The translations under genes were made by a program, and so were the position numbers. From NCBI RefSeq assembly GCF_009674765.1, contig NZ_WKKF01000016.1:1-60974 (forward strand): a DNA stretch of 60,974 bases, read 5' to 3'. The DNA comes from Metabacillus idriensis (GTDB taxonomy: Bacteria > Bacillota > Bacilli > Bacillales > Bacillaceae). The notes under the pieces were generated by a model. That model worked only from the letters and a program-made list of their open reading frames with translations, was not told the DNA's origin and made no database searches. Below, piece by piece: positions 26,859 through 34,132 of this stretch (positions within the stretch are counted from its first letter, which is position 1; each line of letters begins with the position of its first letter).

Positions 26859-27089
26859 ATGGATTGGTTTGGATTAGGAAAAAAAAGATCAAAATTAGGT
26901 AAGTGGTTAGATCGGCACGGTGTTTCACAATCGGAGTTTTCCAAGATAAGTGGGGTTTCCCGGCCGACAGTCACCAGGCTTTGTTCGGATGACGATCATC
27001 AGCCTAATATGAGCACAGCTAGGAAGATATTAAAGGGGCTGCGGAAGCTGGATGATAAGGTCAATTATGATGATTTTTGGAGTATGTAG
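26859..27089 (+). CDS. Small XRE-type transcriptional regulator
   Basis: A 76-residue protein made almost only of a Cro/CI HTH (GKWLDRHGVSQSEFSKISGV, SRPTVTRLCSDD). ATG 26859 has GAGGAG 9 nt upstream. It diverges from the FtsK unit and probably controls the region between them, in addition to the main repressor at the left end. Confidence 0.8.
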   Translation: MDWFGLGKKRSKLGKWLDRHGVSQSEFSKISGVSRPTVTRLCSDDDHQPNMSTARKILKGLRKLDDKVNYDDFWSM

Positions 27090-27186
27090 TTTTAGAAAAA
27101 GTAAAAAAATCAATAAATAAGGATAAAAATGGAAGGTTTTCATTCTGTTTGTGTCGAAAGTAATAGGCGCAAAGGAGTGATAATAG

Positions 27187-27990
27187 ATGCCGAAAAATAA
27201 ATCCAAAAAGGAACAACTGGAAGCAGGTTTAAATGAAGAAAATGAATTGGTTCTTATTGAAAGTAGAACTATGAGAGATCAGCATGTTTATCGTGATGAG
27301 GTTTTAGAGAAAGTAAAAGTGCTTCCACAATTGCCGAATAGTTTAGAAATAACTACGGAAATGGCAGCGGAGTATTATGAGGTGCCAGTGGAGACAGTTC
27401 GGTCCCTTGTCAAAAGAAATCGTAATGAATTTAATGATTATGGAGAAATCAGAATCTTAAAAGGTAAGTCATTACAGGATTTTAAGACAGAAGTTCAGGA
27501 TGAACTTCTCTTTAAAGGTGTAAATGCTCTAACCCTAGTGAATAAGAGAGGATTACTTAGATTAGGGATGTTGCTTACTGAATCTGAGGTAGCAAAATCC
27601 GTTAGAAGTTATCTCCTTAATGTTGAAGAAATATCTGATGCAGAACAAAAAAGATGGGCAATTGAACGTGAAATTGGCAAGCGTGAAAGGCGGCAACTTA
27701 CCGACGCTATTCAGGAATTTTACATGGGTACACTCAAGAGAGGTAACAAAGGACTTGAGTATGCTGAGTTTACGAATTTAGTATATGACACCATTTTTGA
27801 TATGACTGCAAATGAACTCAGAGTACTTTATGAACTTGAAAGAAAAGAGGCTCTAAGAGATGCTTTTACTACTGAAGACTTAAGGAAAGTGGTAAAAGTA
27901 GAAAAGACCATTTCGGTTTTACTTATGTTAGGAAAAGATTACAGAGAAATAAAACAAGAATTAGTTTCAAATAGAGATAAATACCAATAA
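27187..27990 (+). CDS. Antirepressor-like DNA-binding protein
   Basis: A 267-residue protein. The segment VNKRGLLRLGMLLTESEVAKSVRSYLLNVEE (about 115-145) is the pattern of phage antirepressors (Bro/Ant type). An N-terminal HTH-like part (TTEMAAEYYEVPVETVRSLV) precedes it and a helical C-terminal domain follows. GGAGTGATA precedes the ATG. A role in lifting a repressor is inferred from this signature. I know homologues on Bacillus chromosomes only as uncharacterised DNA-binding proteins. Confidence 0.6.
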   Translation: MPKNKSKKEQLEAGLNEENELVLIESRTMRDQHVYRDEVLEKVKVLPQLPNSLEITTEMAAEYYEVPVETVRSLVKRNRNEFNDYGEIRILKGKSLQDFKTEVQDELLFKGVNALTLVNKRGLLRLGMLLTESEVAKSVRSYLLNVEEISDAEQKRWAIEREIGKRERRQLTDAIQEFYMGTLKRGNKGLEYAEFTNLVYDTIFDMTANELRVLYELERKEALRDAFTTEDLRKVVKVEKTISVLLMLGKDYREIKQELVSNRDKYQ

Positions 27991-28024
27991 ACATTAAAAT
28001 GCCCTTCTCTATTATGAGAGGGGC

Positions 28025-28411
28025 TTAAACGTGTCCTTGCTCTAACCATGTAAAGAACATATCTCGATTTACTTTTTTAATTCTCCCTAATCTGATCAAA
28101 GGAAAATCTTCACGGTCCATTATTTCGTATGCAAACTTTACATTAACACCCAATATCTCTGCCACATCTTTTGCTGACATAACCATTGGGTATTTGAGGC
28201 GCTCTGTATTCTCCTGAGGATTAGTAACGTCTTCTTTAGTCTGTAAATTAATCATTTCTTTGTTGTATGCAAGAAAACCATCACCTAATAATTGCACTGA
28301 TGAACTGCATGAAGGACAATGCAATTTAGTTACATGACCGTTAACTCCAAATATGATATTACAAGATAAACATTGAAAAGAAGTGGCAGCATTAAATATC
28401 GTTTGGATCAT
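28025..28411 (-). CDS. Zinc-ribbon plus excisionase-type HTH protein
   Basis: A 128-residue protein. The N-terminal half holds CLSC (about residues 14-17) and CPSC (about 32-35), a four-cysteine zinc ribbon. The C-terminal half is a helix_turn_helix_17/excisionase domain (SAKDVAEILGVNVKFAYEIM, then PLIRLGRIKKVNRDMFFTWL). It lies within 150 bp of attR and its arm sites and reads into the element. I suggest a recombination directionality factor or a regulator; the zinc ribbon is unusual for an excisionase. Confidence 0.65.
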   Translation of the reverse strand: MIQTIFNAATSFQCLSCNIIFGVNGHVTKLHCPSCSSSVQLLGDGFLAYNKEMINLQTKEDVTNPQENTERLKYPMVMSAKDVAEILGVNVKFAYEIMDREDFPLIRLGRIKKVNRDMFFTWLEQGHV

Positions 28412-28438
28412 GTTTTAATGATTTCCTCCAGTTAACTT

Positions 28439-28459
28439 TTTGTCCGCGGATTTGTCCGC
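28439..28459 (+). promoter_or_regulatory. Paired integrase arm-site candidates, right end
   Basis: TTTGTCCGC at 28439-28447 and 28451-28459 repeats the left-end doublet with the same 12-bp spacing and the same orientation. The DNA from here to attR is AT-rich with no gene. Confidence 0.7.
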
Positions 28460-28560
28460 AAATAAAATTATAACTATTATATATGAAATATTCAAAAAAC
28501 ATGAAAGCTTGTCAATTAGCGTTTTATTAAGTCCTATTCCATTCTATTAGGTTCGTCGCT

Positions 28561-28580
28561 GAATGGGCGGCATGATGTAA
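28561..28580 (+). repeat. attR core
   Basis: Exact copy of the 20-bp groEL 3' end (GAATGGGCGGCATGATGTAA). To its right lies the original host DNA, including the stranded groEL terminator. Confidence 0.92.
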
Positions 28581-28633
28581 TCATCGCCCCGAAACCTGAA
28601 ATAGCATAATATGCTATCGTCAGAAACAAAATG

Positions 28634-28672
28634 AGAGGTTTCCCAATAGGTTTTGGGAAGCCTCTTTTTTCA
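28634..28672 (+). terminator. Displaced host groESL terminator
   Basis: The 12-bp stem AGAGGTTTCCCA/TGGGAAGCCTCT (one G-T pair) is followed by six T. It lies 54 nt right of attR, where the terminator of groEL would be if the element were absent. The rest of 28581-28827 holds nothing I can identify. Confidence 0.85.
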
Positions 28673-28827
28673 TTATTTTTGTTGTGCCGTCGTCTTTGTA
28701 TCCTAATCTTCATTAGACGGAAATACAGAAGCGATGATTCAACAAAAAGCATATCAAATAATCTTGGAGGGAACTTTTTGATTTTGACCGAGTGAAATAA
28801 ATACCAAAACTAAATTTTTACAAATAG

Positions 28828-28876
28828 TTGACACCACGACTACTTAGTAATACTATATATAAGTAGTAAGCAATAC
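28828..28876 (+). promoter_or_regulatory. padR promoter with likely PadR operator
   Basis: TTGACA (28828-28833), 17 bp, TACTAT (28851-28856) is a strong sigma-A promoter. CTACTTA (28840-28846) in the spacer and TAAGTAG after the -10 form an inverted repeat. AGTAGTAAGCAATAC (28862-28876) recurs as AGTAGTAAGTGATAC at 29718-29732 before the exporter genes, so both are probably bound by the PadR protein. Confidence 0.7.
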
Positions 28877-28940
28877 TTAATAGCTAAATGCTTTTTTATA
28901 CAGGGCTTATAAGTCAAACAAAACAAAGGAGGTTCTCAAC

Positions 28941-29261
28941 ATAGAAAATTTAACGGAAATGCTGAAGGGATCGCTTGAAGGATGCGTGCTGGAAATTATC
29001 AGCCGCCATGAAACGTATGGCTATGAGATAACCCGCCGTCTGAATGAACTCGGGTTTACTGAAGTAGTGGAAGGGACAGTTTACACCATCCTTGTTCGAT
29101 TAGAAAAGAAGAAACTGGTGAACATTGAAAAAAAACCGTCGGATATGGGACCCCCACGAAAGTTTTATTCACTCAATGAGGCTGGCCGGGTGGAACTTGA
29201 CCTGTTTTGGAAAAAGTGGGATTTTGTATCTGCAAAAATCAATGTCTTGAAGTCCAATTAG
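28941..29261 (+). CDS. PadR family transcriptional regulator
   Basis: A 106-residue winged-HTH repressor: LKGSLEGCVLEIISRHETYG, YEITRRLNEL and VEGTVYTILVRLEKKKLV are the PadR core. The N-terminal ENLTEM found in relatives is encoded only if translation starts at the ATA codon at 28941, which lies 8 nt after AAAGGAGG. The first ATG (28959) is 25 nt from that site and would remove six residues. It leads an operon with a DUF1048 gene and an ABC exporter and probably represses them until a toxic compound binds. Confidence 0.88.
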   Translation: MENLTEMLKGSLEGCVLEIISRHETYGYEITRRLNELGFTEVVEGTVYTILVRLEKKKLVNIEKKPSDMGPPRKFYSLNEAGRVELDLFWKKWDFVSAKINVLKSN

Positions 29262-29306
29262 CAGGATGAACAATAAATCAGTTTTATAAAAAGGAGGAAA
29301 AACAGC

Positions 29307-29660
29307 ATGATGGAATGGTTTAGAAAAATGATAGGTGATAAAAAAGAGTATAGGACGATGATGGCACGGGTTGAAGCCCTGCCTGAGGATTATCAGTTTG
29401 TCTTTAAGAAAATCCAGAATTACATGTGGAGTTTCTCGGCAGGCAGCGGGATGGATATGCTGCATATCCAGTATGAGCTGATCGAATTGTTCGAAAGCGG
29501 AGCGGCGGAAGGCAGACAGGTGCTCGAGATCACAGGGGAAGACGTAGCGACCTTTGCCGACGACCTGGTGGCAACCGCGAGAACGTATACGGCTAAACAT
29601 CGCGATGATTTGAATCAGAGTATCATGAAGCGATTGGGAAAAGAGAAGTTTAATAAATAA
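29307..29660 (+). CDS. DUF1048 family protein
   Basis: A 117-residue helical cytoplasmic protein with the family pattern ALPEDYQFVFKKIQNYMW. It nearly always sits beside PadR regulators and DrrAB-type exporters in Firmicutes. The role is unknown; a second regulator or sensor is possible. AAAGGAGG lies before ATG 29307. Its frame is more GC-rich than the surrounding DNA, like the rest of this operon, which may point to transfer. Confidence 0.82.
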   Translation: MMEWFRKMIGDKKEYRTMMARVEALPEDYQFVFKKIQNYMWSFSAGSGMDMLHIQYELIELFESGAAEGRQVLEITGEDVATFADDLVATARTYTAKHRDDLNQSIMKRLGKEKFNK

Positions 29661-29717
29661 TTTTGACTGAATAGCTGGACTAATGTCCGCTTTTGCTGTT
29701 CAGATATTTTTTGCACT

Positions 29718-29732
29718 AGTAGTAAGTGATAC
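29718..29732 (+). promoter_or_regulatory. Second PadR operator candidate
   Basis: AGTAGTAAGTGATAC differs in two bases from the site after the padR promoter. It lies before the ABC genes. TTGCAC at 29711 with a loosely placed -10 could be an internal promoter. Confidence 0.5.
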
Positions 29733-29788
29733 AGAATATCAGTCTCACTAAATAGCGGATGCAGTTCATAGAATAAGGAGGAAAAATG

Positions 29789-30550
29789 ATGAATCAAACT
29801 GCCATTTCTGTCAAAGGGTTAAAAAAATCCTTCAAAGACAAAGAGGTTCTGAAGGGGGTGGATTTTGAAGTGCGGCGCGGAGAAATTTTCGCACTGCTGG
29901 GTTCGAATGGAGCGGGCAAGACAACTGCGGTTAACATTCTCTCGACGCTTATGAAGGCTGATGACGGCGAAGTATGTATTTGCGGCTTTGACGCAATGCG
30001 GCAGCCGGCTCATGTCCGGCAGAGCATCAGCCTGACAGGTCAGTTCGCAGCTTTGGACGGCATGCTCACCGGACGTGAAAACCTGATGCTGATTGCCAGG
30101 CTCCGTGGAGTTTCCCATCCTGCTCAAGTCGCAGACAATTTGCTTGAAAGATTCAGTTTGACCGATGCGGCCAGCCGCCGTGCAGATCACTATTCCGGCG
30201 GGATGAAGCGCCGGATTGACATTGCCATGAGCCTGATAGGGCCGCCTGCAGTCATTTTTCTCGACGAACCGACAACAGGGCTTGATCCAGAAGCGAGGAA
30301 AGCAGTTTGGGATACCGTCAAGGAGCTTGCGGAAGGCGGAACGACGATCTTCCTGACAACTCAGTACCTGGAGGAGGCGGAACAACTGGCTGACCGTATT
30401 GCCATTCTTCATGGGGGGAAAATCATCACTACCGGTACTCTTTCTGAACTCAAAGAAATGTTTCCGCCGGTGAAAGTGGAGTACATCGAGAAGCAGCCGA
30501 CATTGGAGGAAATCTTCCTCACAATCACCGGTAAAAAGGAGGAGATGTAA
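29789..30550 (+). CDS. Drug-efflux type ABC transporter ATP-binding protein
   Basis: A DrrA-type ATPase. Walker A GSNGAGKTT lies at about residues 38-46, the signature YSGGMKRRIDIAMSL near 133 and Walker B VIFLDEPTTGLDP near 155, followed by the H-loop region. It energises export by the permease encoded next door. It is about 250 residues, shorter than DrrA proteins with a C-terminal extension. AAGGAGG fits the second of two adjacent ATGs (29789). The stop abuts the permease start. Confidence 0.9.
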   Translation: MNQTAISVKGLKKSFKDKEVLKGVDFEVRRGEIFALLGSNGAGKTTAVNILSTLMKADDGEVCICGFDAMRQPAHVRQSISLTGQFAALDGMLTGRENLMLIARLRGVSHPAQVADNLLERFSLTDAASRRADHYSGGMKRRIDIAMSLIGPPAVIFLDEPTTGLDPEARKAVWDTVKELAEGGTTIFLTTQYLEEAEQLADRIAILHGGKIITTGTLSELKEMFPPVKVEYIEKQPTLEEIFLTITGKKEEM

Positions 30551-31300
30551 ATGAAGAGCAATACAGGTGTATTATTGGGGCGTCTGCTGCGCAATATGAT
30601 GCGCAGTCCGGATACCATTATTACTGTGGCGATTACGCCGATTATGATGATGCTGCTGTTTGTCTATGTATTTGGCGGTGCCATAGAGACAGGCACGGAC
30701 AGCTACGTCAATTATTTGCTGCCGGGAATTCTGCTGATTACGATCGCATCCGGGGTCGCGTACACGTCCCTGCGGCTGTATACGGATGTGAAAAGCGGTC
30801 TGATGGCACGTTTTATGACCATGCCCATTAAGCGGTCGTCGGTATTGTGGGCTCACGTTCTGACCTCGCTTATTTCCAATGCTCTTTCTGTCTTGGCGGT
30901 CATATTCGTTGCGCTCTTGCTGGGCTTCCGTTCCGGCGCGGATATCCTGGGCTGGGTGGCGGCAGCCGGAATACTCGGGCTGTTTACGCTGGCGCTCACA
31001 TGGCTTTCTGTCATACCTGGATTAAAAGCATCGTCTATGGAAGGGGCGACTGCTTATTCGTACCCGCTGATCTTTCTGCCATTTATCAGTTCGGCTTTTG
31101 TTCCCACTGAAACTATGCCGAAAGTTGTCCGCGTTTTCGCTGAAAACCAGCCTGTGACTTCAATTGTAAATACGCTGCGTGCTCTCTTGTACGAAGGTTC
31201 CGCTGGAAACGACATCTGGAGCGCGCTTGCCTGGTGCCTCTGCATCATGGTCATCGCTTCCTTTTTTGCAAGTAAAGAATTTAAACGCAAGCTGGGGTAA
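30551..31300 (+). CDS. DrrB-type ABC transporter permease
   Basis: A 249-residue ABC-2 family permease with six hydrophobic segments and the motif VAYTSLRLYTDVKSGLMARF typical of DrrB-like exporters. The C-terminus is basic (KEFKRKLG). It starts directly after the ATPase stop with GGAGGAG inside that gene. Substrate unknown; relatives export antibiotics or lipids. A hairpin terminator follows near 31325. Confidence 0.9.
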   Translation: MKSNTGVLLGRLLRNMMRSPDTIITVAITPIMMMLLFVYVFGGAIETGTDSYVNYLLPGILLITIASGVAYTSLRLYTDVKSGLMARFMTMPIKRSSVLWAHVLTSLISNALSVLAVIFVALLLGFRSGADILGWVAAAGILGLFTLALTWLSVIPGLKASSMEGATAYSYPLIFLPFISSAFVPTETMPKVVRVFAENQPVTSIVNTLRALLYEGSAGNDIWSALAWCLCIMVIASFFASKEFKRKLG

Positions 31301-31324
31301 GCAAGGCAAGTCATTGTCATATAA

Positions 31325-31355
31325 AAGGCTGCTCACATGCTTGAGCAGTCTTTGC
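31325..31355 (+). terminator. Terminator of the PadR-exporter operon
   Basis: Stem GGCTGCTCA/TGAGCAGTC (one wobble) followed by TTTGCATTT. Between here and 31667 no rightward gene is convincing. A minus-strand frame (31589-31317) is open but without a good ribosome binding site. A GGAGGTG followed by TTGTAA at 31612-31624 looks like a dead gene start. Confidence 0.65.
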
Positions 31356-31667
31356 ATTTCGAATAAGGTAAAAAGGAGATGAATTGTAAAAGTTAGGTAA
31401 ATTTTCTGCCCGTTTATTGACTGGAACTGCAGGAAATGTAATGATTGAAGCAGACACCTGTGTCATTTCTCCTGTGCAAATCTCCCTGCTAAACTCCCAA
31501 AAATCCTCTCTGTGTAAACGATTAAAATAGGCTGAACGTTTAGAAGTACTCCTCCATTTTTTCAAGAACTCAAAAAATCCGCATCGCAAACTCTTTTTTT
31601 CAAGGAGGTGATTTCATTTGTAAACAAACGTTTATTCAATTGTACTTGATCTCAAAGGAGGAAACAT

Positions 31668-31991
31668 ATGGGTCACGATATCTCAGGGTACAATAAAGCA
31701 GGAGAAGAAATTGCTTACGCACGTTTCAGTATGGGGAATTATAATTTCAGAATCTTGTACGGTTTACTTGGGGCTGATGAATTCAATGCAGGAGTAAGCG
31801 GATCAGGAGGCCACTCCGTTTTTTCTCTGCAGCAGATTGAACAAGCTTTAAACGACTGTCATCTCTTCTTTAAAAATGAGGCTTTGCAGTCAGAAGGTTT
31901 CAGTTGGGATAAAAAACAAATTTTTGATTTTTTATTGAACTGTTTGTCTATAGTGAAAAAAGAAGGAAGTGTTTCCGTTTATTTTGGATAA
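31668..31991 (+). CDS. Conserved hypothetical protein, 107 residues
   Basis: AAAGGAGG precedes ATG 31668. The product starts MGHDISGYNKAGEEIAYARF and contains LYGLLGADEFNAGVSGSGG. It is soluble and acidic. I have a sense of similar orphan proteins in Bacillus but cannot name a family. It stands alone between two terminators. Confidence 0.65.
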   Translation: MGHDISGYNKAGEEIAYARFSMGNYNFRILYGLLGADEFNAGVSGSGGHSVFSLQQIEQALNDCHLFFKNEALQSEGFSWDKKQIFDFLLNCLSIVKKEGSVSVYFG

Positions 31992-32137
31992 CGACTGTTT
32001 ACTGATTTTCCCCAATCCGCTTCTTCATTCGTCTGCAAAGCTATTCCCTCAAAAGAGTCATCTTCCATTTATGTAACAACTCACTTCGATTTAATTTATG
32101 TATCGGCTGCAGAATATCTAGTAATACGATTTTAAAA

Positions 32138-32182
32138 GGCACATGCTCTTACTTCTCGTTAAGCAGGAGCATGTGTTTTTTC
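32138..32182. terminator. Terminator between two convergent orphan genes
   Basis: Stem ACATGCTC (32141-32148)/GAGCATGT (32167-32174) with a long loop and a T-run. Confidence 0.7.
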
Positions 32183-32185
32183 CGT

Positions 32186-32674
32186 TTATGAACACAATAC
32201 AATCACCCTGTAAGGAACAGTCTGAGCAGGAATGCTTTTCGTGGAAGCCCCGTAAATCACAACAAGATCACGGTTAGCGGGATTGCCAGTAAAAGCCTGG
32301 CCGTTTGTCAGCAATGTCTGTGTAAAGGGTGATAGATTCAGCTTCAGCTGTCCATCGCTGCTCACCAGCTGATTGTTGAAATAAGATACCTTCACATTTT
32401 GATTCTGGCTTTCTCTTACTACCACCAGCGCCTGATATTGGGGCGGATAAATGAGGGGGACAGGAGCATTTCCGTCATAATATCCAGTCACCAGGTCTCC
32501 GGCAGATACCATTGCATAGTCGACAATATAGGTGGAAGGTGACACAATGAAATTTACAGTGGTGCCCGATTGATTTTCTACTGAGAATACTTTGAAGCAG
32601 CCTTCGCCGCTTTGTCCTGTGTTAAAATCATTGATCGCTGTGACAATTCCTTGAAACGCATAAAAATTTATCAT
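32186..32674 (-). CDS. Conserved hypothetical protein, beta-rich
   Basis: A 162-residue product from ATG 32674, which has GGAGG 7 nt upstream on the minus strand. The frame stays open 41 codons further (His/Cys-rich), but that part lacks a ribosome binding site. The sequence is rich in V, T, N and Q with strand-like alternation (CFKVFSVENQSGTTVNFIV, ALVVVRES). It looks like a structural or spore-surface type protein, but that is only an impression. No signal peptide. Confidence 0.65.
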   Translation of the reverse strand: MINFYAFQGIVTAINDFNTGQSGEGCFKVFSVENQSGTTVNFIVSPSTYIVDYAMVSAGDLVTGYYDGNAPVPLIYPPQYQALVVVRESQNQNVKVSYFNNQLVSSDGQLKLNLSPFTQTLLTNGQAFTGNPANRDLVVIYGASTKSIPAQTVPYRVIVLCS

Positions 32675-32912
32675 ACATAAGCCTCCATCCTTCGTACACT
32701 TATGTACTTTATGCGGGCAGATACCTAAATGAGTGTGCGGATGCCCATAATGAGGGAAAACCGTTATAGATGCTGAAGCGGTGTTTTTCATTGTCATTCT
32801 TATTGTTAATTAAATGAATTATGGAATTTTTATGAACTTTTAGGTGCAGATGTTTCATTAACTTGATTACATCCCTTTCTTAGGTGTGGCATGTTGTAAA
32901 TTATTAGCCCTC

Positions 32913-32962
32913 AAAACAGTGTCAAACCTTAATTTTTGGGGATTTGACGCTGTTTTATTTTT
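32913..32962. terminator. Long hairpin, first of a related pair
   Basis: A 14-bp stem from AAAACAGTGTCAAA with TTTGACGCTGTTTT, then ATTTTT. A related hairpin (GCGTCAAA..TTTGACGC) lies at 34716-34760, so the two flank the DUF3967 region. A small open frame (32886-33080) crosses this stem and was not called. The rest of 32675-33157 shows nothing else. Confidence 0.6.
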
Positions 32963-33157
32963 CTGGGAAGTATACGCAGATCATAGATGCCGCTCTAACA
33001 AAATCGCAACTTGCTCTGCCTTGACATTACGCAGGTATGGCGTAAATCCATCATTCATTATAAGAAAGCAAATATTTTAAATCAGATTAATTTCAAATAA
33101 TTGCCGGCAAGCCATAAATAACAACTCGTTCTCGAACTTATTTTTATAGAACTGTTT

Positions 33158-33174
33158 GTATCGCCCGGCGATAC
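33158..33174 (+). promoter_or_regulatory. Palindrome in the leader of the DUF3967 gene
   Basis: GTATCGC-CCG-GCGATAC is a 17-bp dyad that ends 53 nt before the start codon. Two more copies (GTATCGC-N3-GCGATAC/T) lie downstream at 34133 and 34398, each followed by related leader sequence. It may be an autoregulatory binding site of the encoded MerR-like protein or an RNA hairpin. Confidence 0.7.
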
Positions 33175-33227
33175 AGCTTGCAAAAAGGTTTAAAAGCCTT
33201 CATATTTAATAGTAAAGGAGGTCCGAT

Positions 33228-33944
33228 ATGCGACGTGATATACAACCGAATGAACGAGCTTTCTCTTCAAAGGAAGCGGCTGAAGAAGTTGGGATTGCCA
33301 CTCCCACTGTTCGTAAATATGGCCAAATATTAGAGCGGAACGGTTATGAGTTTCTGAAAGATGGCGAACGGCGAATCTTTGTTCAATCTGACATCAGAGC
33401 GCTTATAGCGCTGCGCGATACGGACAAGCCACTGGACGATACAGCCAAAGACCTTGTTTATGAACAAAAAGAGAGATTAGAAGGATCCGATACATCAGAG
33501 ATTGCGATACCAGATACATATAATCATTTACCAAATGATCCCAGTCAGCTAAAAGAGGCATTTATGTATGTGGTCAATGAACTTGCAGCTGCACGTGAAA
33601 TGAATGTGGCGCTGAAAAACGATCTAACACAGCTCAAAACATCGGTTTCCCGGCTCCAGCAAGATCATCATGTAATAAGTTCAACGATTGGAAATTCGTC
33701 ACATAAAACGAATGCCAAAATTGAAAAACTGCTTCAGCAGCAAACGGATCACTACGAAACATTGCTGCAGGAGGAAAAACAAAAAAGTGAGCTCCTGCAA
33801 AAACAAATTCAAACGATGCACGATGAACAAAAGCAAGAGTGGAACTCCCAAAATGAGTTTAATAAACGCTTAGAAGAAGCGATACAAAAACCTAGAGAAA
33901 ATTGGAGCTGGCTTTTTTCTTTATTCCGGAATAAGAATGAATAA
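33228..33944 (+). CDS. MerR-like HTH protein with coiled coil (DUF3967 type)
   Basis: A 238-residue protein. A MerR/RacA-like winged HTH (about 10-70: FSSKEAAEEVGIATPTVRKY) is followed by a long coiled coil (about 105-220, with LLQEEKQKSELLQKQIQTM). The short C-terminal WSWLFSLFRNKNE is typical of DUF3967. I know such proteins mostly from Bacillus plasmids, where the domain plan resembles chromosome-anchoring RacA or partition proteins. AAAGGAGGT precedes ATG 33228. Decayed copies of its leader follow, so the locus was probably once repeated. Confidence 0.78.
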   Translation: MRRDIQPNERAFSSKEAAEEVGIATPTVRKYGQILERNGYEFLKDGERRIFVQSDIRALIALRDTDKPLDDTAKDLVYEQKERLEGSDTSEIAIPDTYNHLPNDPSQLKEAFMYVVNELAAAREMNVALKNDLTQLKTSVSRLQQDHHVISSTIGNSSHKTNAKIEKLLQQQTDHYETLLQEEKQKSELLQKQIQTMHDEQKQEWNSQNEFNKRLEEAIQKPRENWSWLFSLFRNKNE

Positions 33945-33979
33945 AATCATAGTTCATTAATTAACAGGTTTGGGTGCAT

Positions 33980-34029
33980 GCTTTGTAAGAGCGTGTGGAT
34001 AACATGGTATCACCGCGCTCTTACAAAGC
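33980..34029. repeat. Inverted repeat with a DnaA box in the loop
   Basis: GCTTTGTAAGAGCG (33980-33993) and CGCTCTTACAAAGC (34016-34029) are exact reverse complements. The 22-nt loop begins with TGTGGATAA (33994-34002), a perfect DnaA box. There is no T-run, so it is not an ordinary terminator. It lies just after the plasmid-type DUF3967 gene. Confidence 0.75.
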
Positions 34030-34132
34030 AAACGAAGGGTCAGCTAAGAATTGGAGGCGATTCCTTCTTTCAAGAACATCATCATTAATGGAGTTGTTCA
34101 AGAAAGGGGGGAATCGGCTCTTTTTTTGTATC

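Noticed and set aside
31317-31589. Minus-strand frame of 90 codons
   Set aside because: It overlaps the exporter terminator and has no convincing ribosome binding site; the protein resembles nothing I can name.
32886-33080. Rightward frame of 64 codons
   Set aside because: It spans a strong hairpin, lacks a ribosome binding site and has a random-looking composition.
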